The notes below the pieces were generated by a model that searched no databases, was not told the origin of the DNA, and saw nothing but the letters and a program-made list of their open reading frames with translations. Shown here in pieces: positions 47,072 to 56,611 of a DNA stretch of 64,000 nucleotides (its first letter is position 1; every line of letters starts with the position of its first letter). The DNA is from Pseudodesulfovibrio thermohalotolerans (GTDB lineage Bacteria > Desulfobacterota > Desulfovibrionia > Desulfovibrionales > Desulfovibrionaceae), in assembly GCF_021353295.2 (NCBI RefSeq), contig NZ_CP120635.1:3687501-3751500 (forward strand), given 5' to 3'. The translations under genes and the position numbers were made by a program.

Positions 47072-47097
47072 GGTCCTTTGGAGGACACTTCGGGGAG

Positions 47098-47136
47098 GCA
47101 GGGCGCTGCCCTGCACCTGCCGGGGCGCTGCCCCGG
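47098..47136. repeat. Two tandem GCT-loop hairpins
   Basis: Two perfect 7-base stems with identical GCT loops lie side by side: GCAGGGC-GCT-GCCCTGC (47098-47114) and CCGGGGC-GCT-GCCCCGG (47120-47136). They sit directly before repeat copy B and appear to be an extended version of that repeat. Confidence 0.7.
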
Positions 47137-47142
47137 ACCCCG

Positions 47143-47205
47143 CCAGAGAACCCTTTGAAAAGGGTTCTCTGGACTCTCCGAAACTTTTTATGTCGCCTTC
47201 GGCGA
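47143..47205 (+). repeat. Intergenic stem-loop repeat, copy B
   Basis: A 13-base stem (CCAGAGAACCCTT with its complement) with a TGAA loop is at 47143-47172. A spacer with AAACTTTTTA and a second hairpin, TCGCC-TTC-GGCGA, at 47193-47205 follow. It is the same design as copies A and C. It lies between the convergent phage-type gene and the fibre-like gene. Confidence 0.75.
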
Positions 47206-47259
47206 AGGGGGATGTTCTTTGAAGTGTTTTTGGTATGGGGGAAATTGGTATTTTTTCGA

Positions 47260-48696
47260 TTATGCGTTGCCGACCACGATGTCGCCGCCGGTGCGTTCCG
47301 GCGCGTCGAAGTTGAGGATGGTCCGCGAGGAGTTGTCGAAGACGTAGGAGGGGGGCTGTCCCGCGAAGGCGGCCGTGTTGTCCTGCTGGTTGATGATGGT
47401 GGTTTCGGTGGAGAATTCGTTGTTCCTGTTGAAATTCTGCGTGACGTTTCGGGTATTCTCGGTGGTTCGGTCCGAGGACAGGTCCAGGTTCCGGGTGGTG
47501 GAGTTGTCGAACTCGTTTTGGATCACGTGGTGTTCGCTGCGTTCGATGACCGTGTTCATGGACTGGTCCAGGGTCTGCTCCACCGAGCGGTTGAAGGTCG
47601 TCTCGTTGTTCTGTTCGATGTTGCGGGTCTGATCGATGTTCAGGGAGTATTCCGAGCGCATGTCGATGGTCGTTCCTCTGCCCGATTCCTGCTCGAAGTC
47701 GACCTTGGGGGGCGTGAAGGGCTCTTCGTAGCCGTCCGCCGTCGGCACCCACGGGGCCATGGGGATTTCAGGCGGCGTGTAGGGCGCGGAGTGGCGCGAG
47801 TGGTGAAAAACGTCGTTGGGCCAGTGCTGTGTGTGGCCGAAATACATGCCGTGCGGGTTGGTCATGCGGTGGGCCATGATGGTCCCGGCCGGAGAAACCG
47901 GCACGAAGCCTGTCATGGAGGGCATGGAGAAGCCGATCTTGGGGGCGATTTCCACATTGCCGCCGGGCGATACCGGCTGGACGCCCAGGGCGGGAGCGAT
48001 GGCCACGTTGCCCGTGGCCGAGGCCGGGGACGAGCCCGAGCGTTCGACGGACCCGCCGCCCGAGGAGCCGGAAACGCCGCCGCCCGTTGCCTGCGCAATG
48101 GGCGGACGTCCGCTTTCCGTGGAGATGGGCACACTGGCTCCGCCCGAGACGGGGCCGCCGCCGGAAGCGTTTGCGCCGGACGCGCCGCCGGTCTGGATGG
48201 AGCCGCCGCCCATGGACTGGACCATGCCGCTTCGGCCGGGTTCGGTGGAGATGGGTACGCTGGCCCCGCCAGAGACCTGGCTGCCGCCGGACGTGCTTTG
48301 GCCGACCGTGCCGCCGCCGGAGGACTGGGCGACGCCGCCTGTGCTTGAAATCAAGCTTGTGCCCGAGCCGCCGCCCGCGCCGGATACGCCGCCCGTGACC
48401 GCGCCGACTCCGCCGCCGACGTTCGATACGGATACGCCGGAAGACGCGCTTCCGCCTCCCCCGCCGGGGACTGCGCCGCCGGAAATGCTGACGGGCGCGC
48501 CCGTGGGCGCGGCATAGGGAATGCGCGCCATGGACGTGTCGATGGGCACACGCGCCGGCGTGGTATCAATGGGGACGTGGCCGGGCTCGCCTATGGAGAC
48601 TTGTCCGGCCGGAACGGCCTGGAATGTGCCCGCAGGGCCTGCCGTGACCTGGCCGGGAGGTCCGGCCACTATGAAATCAGTTACTCCCATGGACAT
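47260..48696 (-). CDS. Gly/Ser-rich, Asn/Gln-rich fibre-like protein
   Basis: I recognise no family for this 478-residue protein. The first 250 residues are low-complexity Gly/Ser/Val/Pro, with a repeated unit (VSGGASVPISTEPGR, then VSGGASVPISTESGR, about 50 residues apart). A His/Pro/Met-rich middle (HRMTNPHGMYFGHTQHW) follows. The last 140 residues are Asn/Gln/Thr/Glu-rich with a regular spacing (IDQTRNIEQNNETTFNRSVE). This looks structural, like a tail fibre or surface appendage. ATG 48696 follows GGGGAGAAAATCC. It lies beyond the terminase pair on the opposite strand. Confidence 0.7.
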   Translation of the reverse strand: MSMGVTDFIVAGPPGQVTAGPAGTFQAVPAGQVSIGEPGHVPIDTTPARVPIDTSMARIPYAAPTGAPVSISGGAVPGGGGGSASSGVSVSNVGGGVGAVTGGVSGAGGGSGTSLISSTGGVAQSSGGGTVGQSTSGGSQVSGGASVPISTEPGRSGMVQSMGGGSIQTGGASGANASGGGPVSGGASVPISTESGRPPIAQATGGGVSGSSGGGSVERSGSSPASATGNVAIAPALGVQPVSPGGNVEIAPKIGFSMPSMTGFVPVSPAGTIMAHRMTNPHGMYFGHTQHWPNDVFHHSRHSAPYTPPEIPMAPWVPTADGYEEPFTPPKVDFEQESGRGTTIDMRSEYSLNIDQTRNIEQNNETTFNRSVEQTLDQSMNTVIERSEHHVIQNEFDNSTTRNLDLSSDRTTENTRNVTQNFNRNNEFSTETTIINQQDNTAAFAGQPPSYVFDNSSRTILNFDAPERTGGDIVVGNA

Positions 48697-48832
48697 GGGA
48701 TTTTCTCCCCGCCGAGCCGACCTTCCCTGGTCCGCGATTGCCCGCAACGGGCCTTTCGGCGTATATTTACAATATACGAGCGGGAAAAAGGGCGTCAAGG
48801 GAGATATTCGCCGTTTGAGCGCGGCGGGAAAG

Positions 48833-48850
48833 GGGGCCGGAGACGGCCCC
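48833..48850 (-). terminator. Weak hairpin after the coiled-coil gene
   Basis: GGGGCCG pairs with CGGCCCC around GAGA, 38 bases past the stop of the minus-strand gene. Only a short T-run follows. Confidence 0.4.
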
Positions 48851-48888
48851 GGAAGCCTGGCTACGGGGATCGCCGGGCGGGATCGCCG

Positions 48889-49344
48889 CTAGAAGGACTC
48901 GGCCGTGTTGCCGAAGCCGTTGGCGCGGGTGCCGCCGCCTTCGGCCATGCCGTCGACCTTGAGCTTGGTCTGCTGGGCCTTGAGCAACTGGTCGCGCAGG
49001 TCCATGAGCATGGTCTGCTTCTCCTGGATCTGCGTCATCTTGCGGTTTTCGGGAAGATCGCCTTCTTCAAGGGCCTCGATCTCCTCCTCAAGCTTCTGGA
49101 TGCGGTCCTTGAGGGTCTGGATGGTCTGGTCCATGTCCTTTTCCTGGTCGGACTCCTCGGACTCGCCTGGCTTTTCGAGGGCGATGAGGGCGCGGCCTTC
49201 CTCGGAGATGGTCACCGTGTCACCCTGGTCGGGGATACGCGCTTCCAGGGCGGTCTCGGCCTCGGTCTTGCTCGTTGCCGCGGCCTTGACGGCCAATGCG
49301 TCGACGAACGCTCCCGTCTGTTGCATCAAAGGTTCGATAGCCAT
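48889..49344 (-). CDS. Coiled-coil protein, FlxA-like
   Basis: The 151-residue protein has a short N-terminal region with DTVTISEEGRAL, a motif common to a group of deltaproteobacterial proteins. A long coiled coil follows (TIQTLKDRIQKLEEEIEALEE and onward, about 72-130). FlxA-like is the nearest description; function is unknown. ATG 49344 has AAAGGAG upstream; the GTG three codons earlier is less likely. It is transcribed in the same direction as the fibre-like gene, but about 190 bases and a weak hairpin separate them. Confidence 0.65.
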   Translation of the reverse strand: MAIEPLMQQTGAFVDALAVKAAATSKTEAETALEARIPDQGDTVTISEEGRALIALEKPGESEESDQEKDMDQTIQTLKDRIQKLEEEIEALEEGDLPENRKMTQIQEKQTMLMDLRDQLLKAQQTKLKVDGMAEGGGTRANGFGNTAESF

Positions 49345-49574
49345 GGTCCGCACTCCTTTATTGTCTGCGTGGACATCCCCTCATATGACTTATCGCATGT
49401 TCAATAGAAAACTTTAGAGTTGTATGGAAATCTTGATGCCGGAGCCGGAGGGACAGGGGCCGCAAGGGGTAAGAAGCCGGGAACCGTCCGTGTCCATTCT
49501 GCTGTTGCCTCGTTGCGGTAAAACACGCTATCCTTTGTCTAAACCGCTTACGTTACGACACGTCAAGGAGCCAC

Positions 49575-52280
49575 ATGAGCGTCACCAACCTCGAATATCT
49601 TTTCAAGCCCACATCCGTCGCGGTCATCGGCGCCACCAACGATCCCAGGAACGCGGGCAACATCGTCATGCGCAATATCATGGCCGGAGGCTTCATGGGG
49701 CCGGTCATGCCGGTTTCGTCGCAGGCCGAGGCCATCGCCGGGGTGCTGACCTATCCCTCGGTCAAGCATTTGCCCAAGACTCCCGATCTGGCCGTGGTCT
49801 GCTCGCCCCTGGAGGAGGTCCCGGAGGTCATCCATTCCCTCAAGGAGCGGGGCACGCGCGGAGCGGTGCTCATGGGCGCGGGATTCGCCTCCATGTCCCG
49901 GGAGGAGAGCCTGGACATCAAGTCCACCATCCTGTCCATCGCCCGTCCGCCGGAAATTCGCATTCTCGGCCCGAAATCCCTCGGGTTCATGGTTCCGTCC
50001 CTGAACCTGAACGCCTCTCTGGCCCATGCCCGGGTGGAATCGGGCAAGGTGGCCTTCATCTCGCAGTCGGATTCGCTTTTCGCCACGGTTCTGGATTGGG
50101 CCATCGACAAGGGCGTGGGGTTCTCGCATATGGTCGCTCTCGGCAGCCGTGTCGACGTGACTTTCGCCGATATTCTCGACTACCTGGGGTCGGACCCGCT
50201 GACCCGGTCCATCATGCTCTATGTGGAGTCGGTCAAGGACGCCCGCGAATTCATGTCCGCCGCCAGGGCGGCCTCGCGCAACAAGCCGGTGCTGGTCATC
50301 CGGCCGGGCCAGGCGCTGGACACCGTGCTCGGCGATCTCAAGCAGCGCGGAACGGGCGGTGCCCGGAACTCCGACGAAATCTACGATGTGGCCTTCCGCC
50401 GGGCCGGTATGCTCCGGGTGGAGGACATCGACGGGCTGTTCGACGCGGCCCAGACCCTGTCCGCGCCTCGGCAGGTCCATGGCCGCAAGCTGGCCATCCT
50501 GACCAACGGGACGAGCGCGGGCATCCTGGCCGCCGACCGGCTGCTGGTGGGCGGCGGGGAGCTGGCTCCCCTGTCCGAGGAGACCATCAAGGCCATCGAC
50601 ACCGTGCTCGGCGAGGAGAACTGGTCCCGAGCAAACCCCGTGGACATCCCCTTCAACGCTGACGGCAAGGCCTATTCCGAGGTCCTCAAGCTGCTCATCA
50701 AGGACAAGAATTCCAACGGTATTCTGGCCATGCATGTGCCGTGGACCGCCCAGCCCGACGTGGAGGTGGCCGAGGCCATCCGCGACTCCCTCAAGCGGGT
50801 CCGGCGCATGGTCCTGACGGCCTGGCTCGGGTCCGGCAAGGCGGACCAGGCCAGGGAGGTCTTCCGCAACGCGGGCATCCCCACCTACGAGACCCCCACC
50901 CAGGCGGTTCAGGCGTTCCTGTACATGGCCGAGTACCTGCACAACCAGGAGATGCTCATCGAGACGCCGGATTCCCTGCCTTCGGATTTCTTTCCGGACA
51001 CGGCGCGGGCGCGGGATATCGTGCGCGCCGCCCTTGAGACCGGGCGGGAGGCCCTGACCGAGCCCGAGGCCAAGGACATTCTGGCCGCCTACGGCATTCC
51101 CGTGGTGGAGACCCGCATCGCCGTGTCCGCCAAGGAGGCGGTCATCGCGGCCGACGCGCTTGGCTATCCCGTGGCCCTGAAACTCAGGAGCCCACAGATT
51201 CCCCAGCCCTTCGACGTGGGCGGAGTGCTTCTCGACCTGGAGACCCCGGAACGCGTCTGGGAAGGCGCGGCCTCCATCCTGGCCCGCTGCACCCGGGAGC
51301 GGCCCGACGCCTACATCGAGGGCTTCACGGTCCAGAAGATGGGGCGCAGGCCCGGCGCGCACGAGCTGTCCGTCTCGGCCCATCTGGACAATACCTTCGG
51401 CCCGGTGCTTCAGTTCGGGCACGGCGGCATGGCCCGGGAGATGATCCAGGACCAGGCCCTCACCCTGCCGCCCCTGTCCATGTCTCTGGCCCGGGAACTG
51501 GTCGGGCGGACCCGCATCGCCACCCTGCTCAAGGGCACCCCGTCCCACCTTCCGGCGGACATCGACGACATCTGCCTGACCATCATCCAGATATCCCAGC
51601 TCATTGTGGACGTGCCGCAGATCACGAGCATCGACATCAACCCGCTCTACGCCGATTCCGAGGGTGTGCTCGCCCTGGACGCGAAGGTGGAGATCGCCCC
51701 GTACGAGGGCGTGGGCGAGTCGAGGCTGGCCATCCGGCCGTATCCGCGCGAACTTGAGGAGTGCGTCACCCTCAAGAGCGGGCGGCAGGTCACGTTGCGG
51801 CCCATCCGGCCCGAGGACGAAGACACGCATCGCGACTTTCTTGGGAGCCTGTCGGACGAAGACCTGCGGCTGCGCTTTTTCGGCGTGGTCCAGCGCGATT
51901 TCGACCACAAGGACATCGCCCGCTTCACCCAGATCGACTACGACCGGGAGATGGCCTTTATCGCGACGGCCTTGGACGAACGCGGCGACCCCGAGACCCT
52001 GGGCGTCATGCGCACCAACACCAAGCCGGACAACTCCGAAGCCGAGTTCGCCATCGTGGTCCGTTCGGACCTCAAGGGCGAGGGGCTCGGGTCCATGCTC
52101 TTCCACAAGGGCATCCAGTACACCAAGGACCGTGGCACCCGGCTGCTCACGGGCCAGACCATGGTCGAGAACAAGGCCATGCAAGGGCTGTCCAGAAAGT
52201 TCGGTTTTGAAATCTCGCCCGATCTCAACGACCCTGACCTGGTGAACATGATTCTGGATATGGAAAAGGTGGGCCGCTAG
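49575..52280 (+). CDS. Pat-type protein acetyltransferase (inactive ADP-forming CoA-ligase part plus GNAT)
   Basis: The 901-residue protein has a CoA-binding domain (SVAVIGATNDPRNAGN), a succinyl-CoA-ligase-like part, an ATP-grasp domain (about 480-700) and a C-terminal GNAT acetyltransferase domain (from about 735; GSMLFHKGIQYTKDRG). In ADP-forming acetyl-CoA synthetases a phospho-His sits in an SHTG motif just before DAAFRRAG. Here the region reads GTGGARNSDEIYDVAFRRAG, with no His. As in PatZ of Escherichia coli, it is probably a lysine acetyltransferase of metabolic enzymes, not a ligase. AAGGAGCC precedes the ATG. Confidence 0.85.
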   Translation: MSVTNLEYLFKPTSVAVIGATNDPRNAGNIVMRNIMAGGFMGPVMPVSSQAEAIAGVLTYPSVKHLPKTPDLAVVCSPLEEVPEVIHSLKERGTRGAVLMGAGFASMSREESLDIKSTILSIARPPEIRILGPKSLGFMVPSLNLNASLAHARVESGKVAFISQSDSLFATVLDWAIDKGVGFSHMVALGSRVDVTFADILDYLGSDPLTRSIMLYVESVKDAREFMSAARAASRNKPVLVIRPGQALDTVLGDLKQRGTGGARNSDEIYDVAFRRAGMLRVEDIDGLFDAAQTLSAPRQVHGRKLAILTNGTSAGILAADRLLVGGGELAPLSEETIKAIDTVLGEENWSRANPVDIPFNADGKAYSEVLKLLIKDKNSNGILAMHVPWTAQPDVEVAEAIRDSLKRVRRMVLTAWLGSGKADQAREVFRNAGIPTYETPTQAVQAFLYMAEYLHNQEMLIETPDSLPSDFFPDTARARDIVRAALETGREALTEPEAKDILAAYGIPVVETRIAVSAKEAVIAADALGYPVALKLRSPQIPQPFDVGGVLLDLETPERVWEGAASILARCTRERPDAYIEGFTVQKMGRRPGAHELSVSAHLDNTFGPVLQFGHGGMAREMIQDQALTLPPLSMSLARELVGRTRIATLLKGTPSHLPADIDDICLTIIQISQLIVDVPQITSIDINPLYADSEGVLALDAKVEIAPYEGVGESRLAIRPYPRELEECVTLKSGRQVTLRPIRPEDEDTHRDFLGSLSDEDLRLRFFGVVQRDFDHKDIARFTQIDYDREMAFIATALDERGDPETLGVMRTNTKPDNSEAEFAIVVRSDLKGEGLGSMLFHKGIQYTKDRGTRLLTGQTMVENKAMQGLSRKFGFEISPDLNDPDLVNMILDMEKVGR

Positions 52281-52283
52281 ACC

Positions 52284-53366
52284 ATGAACCTGTCCATGGT
52301 CCATCATCATACCGGCCTGGAGGCGAGCGGCGGAGCCACTCGGGTTGCGCAGCTTCTCATCGACGGTCTGGAATTGGGCGGAGTGCCCGCGCGCCTGACC
52401 TTCGAGCTTGCCGAGCAGTCCGAAGGCGAGGCCATATCGCCCGATGAGCTAGGCGCGAACATCCCCCGGGGAGGCATCGTCCATGTGCACTGCACAGGGG
52501 ACTGGCCCTCTCTGCTCGGCTCCATCCCCACGGGGGTGAAGACGGTCATAACCCTGCACGACTGCGAGTTGTTCACCGGCGGCTGTCCGTATCCGCTGGA
52601 CTGCCCCATGTCCGAGAGCGGCTGCGTCGATCCCTGTCCGCGCAATTTCCCGGACGCGAATGAGGTGCGCAAACGCAAGCTGGCCGAGGTCGCGCGGCTG
52701 GACCCGGTCCTGGTCGCCCCGTCCCGTTGGCTGGCGCGGCTCGCCAAGACGCATCTGCTGCGGCCTGTGAAGATCATTCCCAACGGCATCCCCTGGCCTG
52801 GCACCAGGGTCGCCAAGGCCGAGGCCCGCAAATCGTTCGGCATTCACCCTGCTGCGCGGGTGGCCCTGTTCGCGGCCCATGGAGGCATGAATGCGGCCTA
52901 CAAGTCCGGGGACGCCTGGAAGGGCATATGGGAGCGGCTCAAGGCGGACATGCCCGATCTGGTTTGCTTTGCGGTGGGCGGCGACCGCGAGGAACGGAGC
53001 GACGATTTCATCCTGTGGCCCTACGTGGACCGGGGGAAGCTCTTTATGCTCATGTCCGCCTCCGACGCCCTGCTCTATCCCACGCGTGCCGACAACCATT
53101 CCCTGGTCGTTCTGGAGGCCATGGCCGCCGGACTGCCCGTGGTGGCCTACGCCGTGGGCGGCGTGCCCGAGCAGATCGTGGACCGCATGACCGGGATGCT
53201 CGTGCCTTCCGGAGACACCGGGCGGTTCGTGGAGGCGGCCCGGTCGGTCCTGTCCAGCCGGTCCATGGTCCGTCAGATGGGCCAGGAAGCGTTTCTGTCC
53301 GGGGGCAGGAAATTCGCCGTGGAGCGCATGGTGGGCGATTATCTGCATCTTTACGAAAATCTGTAA
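52284..53366 (+). CDS. Family-4 glycosyltransferase
   Basis: The 360-residue protein is a GT-B glycosyltransferase with the family-4 donor-binding segment EAMAAGLPVVAYAVGGVPEQI and an N-terminal Gly-rich loop (ASGGATRVAQLL). A Cys-rich stretch (CELFTGGCPYPLDCPMSESGCVDPC) is typical of a subgroup that acts on cell-surface or glycan substrates. Donor and acceptor are unknown. It starts three bases after the acetyltransferase stop and ends before a strong terminator. Confidence 0.85.
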   Translation: MNLSMVHHHTGLEASGGATRVAQLLIDGLELGGVPARLTFELAEQSEGEAISPDELGANIPRGGIVHVHCTGDWPSLLGSIPTGVKTVITLHDCELFTGGCPYPLDCPMSESGCVDPCPRNFPDANEVRKRKLAEVARLDPVLVAPSRWLARLAKTHLLRPVKIIPNGIPWPGTRVAKAEARKSFGIHPAARVALFAAHGGMNAAYKSGDAWKGIWERLKADMPDLVCFAVGGDREERSDDFILWPYVDRGKLFMLMSASDALLYPTRADNHSLVVLEAMAAGLPVVAYAVGGVPEQIVDRMTGMLVPSGDTGRFVEAARSVLSSRSMVRQMGQEAFLSGGRKFAVERMVGDYLHLYENL

Positions 53367-53396
53367 GCGCTGAAACCGTCGTCTTTGTCAACGAAA

Positions 53397-53429
53397 AAGC
53401 CCCCCGAGCCTATTCGGCTCGGGGGGCTT
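53397..53429. terminator. Bidirectional terminator between glycosyltransferase and pstA
   Basis: A perfect 14-base stem (AAGCCCCCCGAGCC with its complement) with a TATTC loop has A-rich sequence on its left, giving a T-run for minus-strand transcripts. It serves both convergent genes. Confidence 0.85.
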
Positions 53430-53446
53430 CACTGTTCGCCGCCGGG

Positions 53447-54379
53447 CTAGCCCAGCTTCTTGCGAAGGTGGGACCGCAGCATGATGGCGATCAGGTTCAT
53501 GCCCAACACCAAGGCCACCAGCACGAGCGAAGTGCCGTACTGGAGAGGTAGAGTGGCCTCGGGGTCGGTGGAGGAAACGGAAAGGGAGTAAATCTGATAG
53601 GGCAGCGCCATGACCTCGTTGAAGATGGACCTGGGCAAGGTCGGGTTGTAGCTGGCCGCCGCCGTGAACATGATGGCCGCGGTCTCGCCCGCCGCGCGGG
53701 AGATGGACAGGATCGAGCCGGTCAGGATGCCGGGCATGGCCGAGGGCAGAACGACTTTGAAGATGGTCTGCCACTTGGTCGCGCCCAGCCCCAGGGAGGC
53801 CTCGCGGTAGGTGTCGGGAACGCTTCTGAGCGCTTCCTCGGAGGTGCCGATGATGACCGGCAGGATGAGCACGGCCAGGGTCATGCAGCCCGCTGCGATG
53901 GACACGCCCATGCCGAGGCCGCCGAGATCGCGGGCGGCCACGAAGAAGGCCATGCCGAACAGGCCGAAAACCACGGACGGGACACCCGCCAGGTTGTTGA
54001 TGCACAGCCTGATGACGCGCATGAACGGTCCGGGCATGGCGTATTCATGCAGATAGATGGCGGAGGCCACGCCGAGCGGCAGGGCCAGGGCCATGGAGCC
54101 GATGGACAGGTAGAAGGTGCCGACGATGCACGGGAAGATGCCGCCCGCCAGTCCGCCTTCGGTGGGCTTGGTGGTCAGGAAGTCCCAGGTGATGGCCGGC
54201 AGTCCGTAGTAGACCATGTACCCGACGATGATGAACAGGGCCAGTCCATTGATGGCCACGGCGCCGCGGAACAGGGTGAACCAGATTTCCTGGGTGGCCT
54301 TGCGCTTGAGGCGCAGGCCCGGGGTATCCGGTATGTTGGATCCGTTCATGGTCATTTCGGTGCTTACCATTTCTGACAT
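53447..54379 (-). CDS. pstA: Phosphate ABC transporter permease PstA
   Basis: The 310-residue protein has six or so membrane helices and the ABC-permease loop EASLGLGATKWQTIFKVVLPSAMPGILTG that contacts the ATPase. It is the second permease of the high-affinity phosphate importer and pairs with PstC. It starts 9 bases after the pstC stop. No pstB or phoU follows; the operon ends in a strong terminator, so the ATPase must be encoded elsewhere. Confidence 0.94.
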   Translation of the reverse strand: MSEMVSTEMTMNGSNIPDTPGLRLKRKATQEIWFTLFRGAVAINGLALFIIVGYMVYYGLPAITWDFLTTKPTEGGLAGGIFPCIVGTFYLSIGSMALALPLGVASAIYLHEYAMPGPFMRVIRLCINNLAGVPSVVFGLFGMAFFVAARDLGGLGMGVSIAAGCMTLAVLILPVIIGTSEEALRSVPDTYREASLGLGATKWQTIFKVVLPSAMPGILTGSILSISRAAGETAAIMFTAAASYNPTLPRSIFNEVMALPYQIYSLSVSSTDPEATLPLQYGTSLVLVALVLGMNLIAIMLRSHLRKKLG

Positions 54380-54388
54380 GTCCTTTTC

Positions 54389-55312
54389 CTAGAGGCTGGC
54401 CGAGCCGACCTGCTTGTACTTGTGTGCGATGTGGTCGGCCAGGAGGTTGAAAAGAAAGGTGATGATGAACAGGACCATGGCGATGGCGAACAGGGCGAAG
54501 TAGTGCATTTCCAGGCCGAAGCTGGTCTCGCCCATTTCAGCGGCGATGGAGGCGGGCATGGGCCTGACCGGGTCGAAGATGGAGGTCGGGATGCGCGCCG
54601 CGCCGCCCGCGACCATGAGGACGACCATGGTCTCGCCGATGGACCGGGACATGCCCAGGATGACGGCGGTGGACAGTCCGGAGAGCGAGGCGGGCAGGAC
54701 CACGCGCCAGATGGTCTCGAACCGGGTGGCGCCCAGGGCCAGGGAGCCTTCGCGCACTTCGTTGGGTACGGAGTGGATGGCGTCTTCGGCGATGGAGGTG
54801 ATGGTGGGCACGGCCATGAAGGCGAGCATGATCGAGGCGTTGAGCATGTTCACGCCGAACCGGATGTCGAAAAGATTGAGCAGGATCGGGGCAACGACGA
54901 CCATACCGAAGAAACCGATGACCACCGAGGGAAGGGAGGCCAGAAGCTCGACCATGGGCTTGACGATTTCGCGCACCTTGCTGGGGGCGATTTCGGCCAG
55001 GTACACGGCGGTCATGATGCCCAGGGGAATGGCGATGATCGAGGAGAACAGCGTCACCCAGACCGATCCCATAATCAGGGGCAGGATGCCCCATTGGGGG
55101 GTCTCGGAGACCGGCTTCCACTGGCTGCCGAGGATGAAGTCGAGGACGCCTACGCCCTGAAACTTCTCACCCATGGCGTTGAAGCCCAGGAATGTGGGCA
55201 GGGCTTCGGAAACCAGAAAATACATGATCAGGCCCAGGGCAATGATGGACGCGCTGGCGGCCACCAGGAAGAATCCCTTGATGAGCTTTTCCTTGTTGGA
55301 GCGTGAGAGCAT
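54389..55312 (-). CDS. pstC: Phosphate ABC transporter permease PstC
   Basis: The 307-residue protein has the PstC helices and the ATPase-contact loop REGSLALGATRFETIWRVVLPASLSGL. It forms the membrane channel with PstA. It follows pstS after 95 bases that contain a strong hairpin, which should lower its expression relative to pstS. Confidence 0.94.
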   Translation of the reverse strand: MLSRSNKEKLIKGFFLVAASASIIALGLIMYFLVSEALPTFLGFNAMGEKFQGVGVLDFILGSQWKPVSETPQWGILPLIMGSVWVTLFSSIIAIPLGIMTAVYLAEIAPSKVREIVKPMVELLASLPSVVIGFFGMVVVAPILLNLFDIRFGVNMLNASIMLAFMAVPTITSIAEDAIHSVPNEVREGSLALGATRFETIWRVVLPASLSGLSTAVILGMSRSIGETMVVLMVAGGAARIPTSIFDPVRPMPASIAAEMGETSFGLEMHYFALFAIAMVLFIITFLFNLLADHIAHKYKQVGSASL

Positions 55313-55340
55313 TTATTCTCGCCTCTTTCTCAAGCGTGAT

Positions 55341-55371
55341 CCCGTCGGGGCGCTTGGTGCGCCCCGACGGG
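55341..55371 (-). terminator. Hairpin between pstS and pstC
   Basis: A perfect 13-base stem (CCCGTCGGGGCGC with its complement) and a 5-base loop lie 37 bases past the pstS stop. There is no long T-run, so it probably acts as a partial terminator or an RNA 3'-end stabiliser. Confidence 0.65.
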
Positions 55372-55407
55372 GGAGTTTCTATGTCGGAATCAGTCGTTTC
55401 GTTTCAG

Positions 55408-56217
<810 letters not shown>

Positions 56218-56611
56218 CAGAAGTACCTTCCTTAAAAAATTATGATAAAACTATTCCTCGTCAACGTGTGACGTAGTGATAGACCTGCGATGTTACATCT
56301 TCGTGACGAGCGATCGAAAGGTCCGTGACAAAGTGTCTGGCCGATTCGGCGGGGCGGGTCGCAGCCATGCGCCGCCATTTGTGTTTTTTGTCTTTGCGCG
56401 GGCCGGACCGCAGGGCCTCTCCGGAGGGTTGAGCCAGCCTTGTCCAGGCTGGCTCCGCCCGGAATGCGAAAGTCTCGGTGGAGCCGCGCGCCGTCGATTC
56501 GCGCCAATGCCCCTGGGCCAAGTGTAGCGCATCTCCTCGGGCCGGGATGTTATAATCCGTCCGATTCGGGCACTTCCGGCAGGGGCTTCTCTTCCCCGGA
56601 GCTTCGGAATA
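56218..56611. other. Intergenic region between moeA and pstS
   Basis: No gene is seen. It holds the pstS control region near 56230-56330 and a 10-base perfect hairpin (GAGCCAGCCT with its complement) at 56431-56455 that may end moeA transcription. Short frames here lack ribosome sites and recognisable products. Confidence 0.55.
56291..56330 (-). promoter_or_regulatory. Possible Pho box upstream of pstS
   Basis: Read on the plus strand, TTACA at 56293, TGACG at 56304 and TGACA at 56326 lie 11 and 22 bases apart, the helical spacing of PhoB half-sites. The core is close to a two-half-site Pho box. It lies 75-115 bases upstream of the pstS start. Confidence 0.4.

Noticed and set aside
56232..56530. 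Short open frames between moeA and pstS on both strands
   Set aside because: They have no ribosome site and no family, overlap each other in several frames, and cover the pstS control region.
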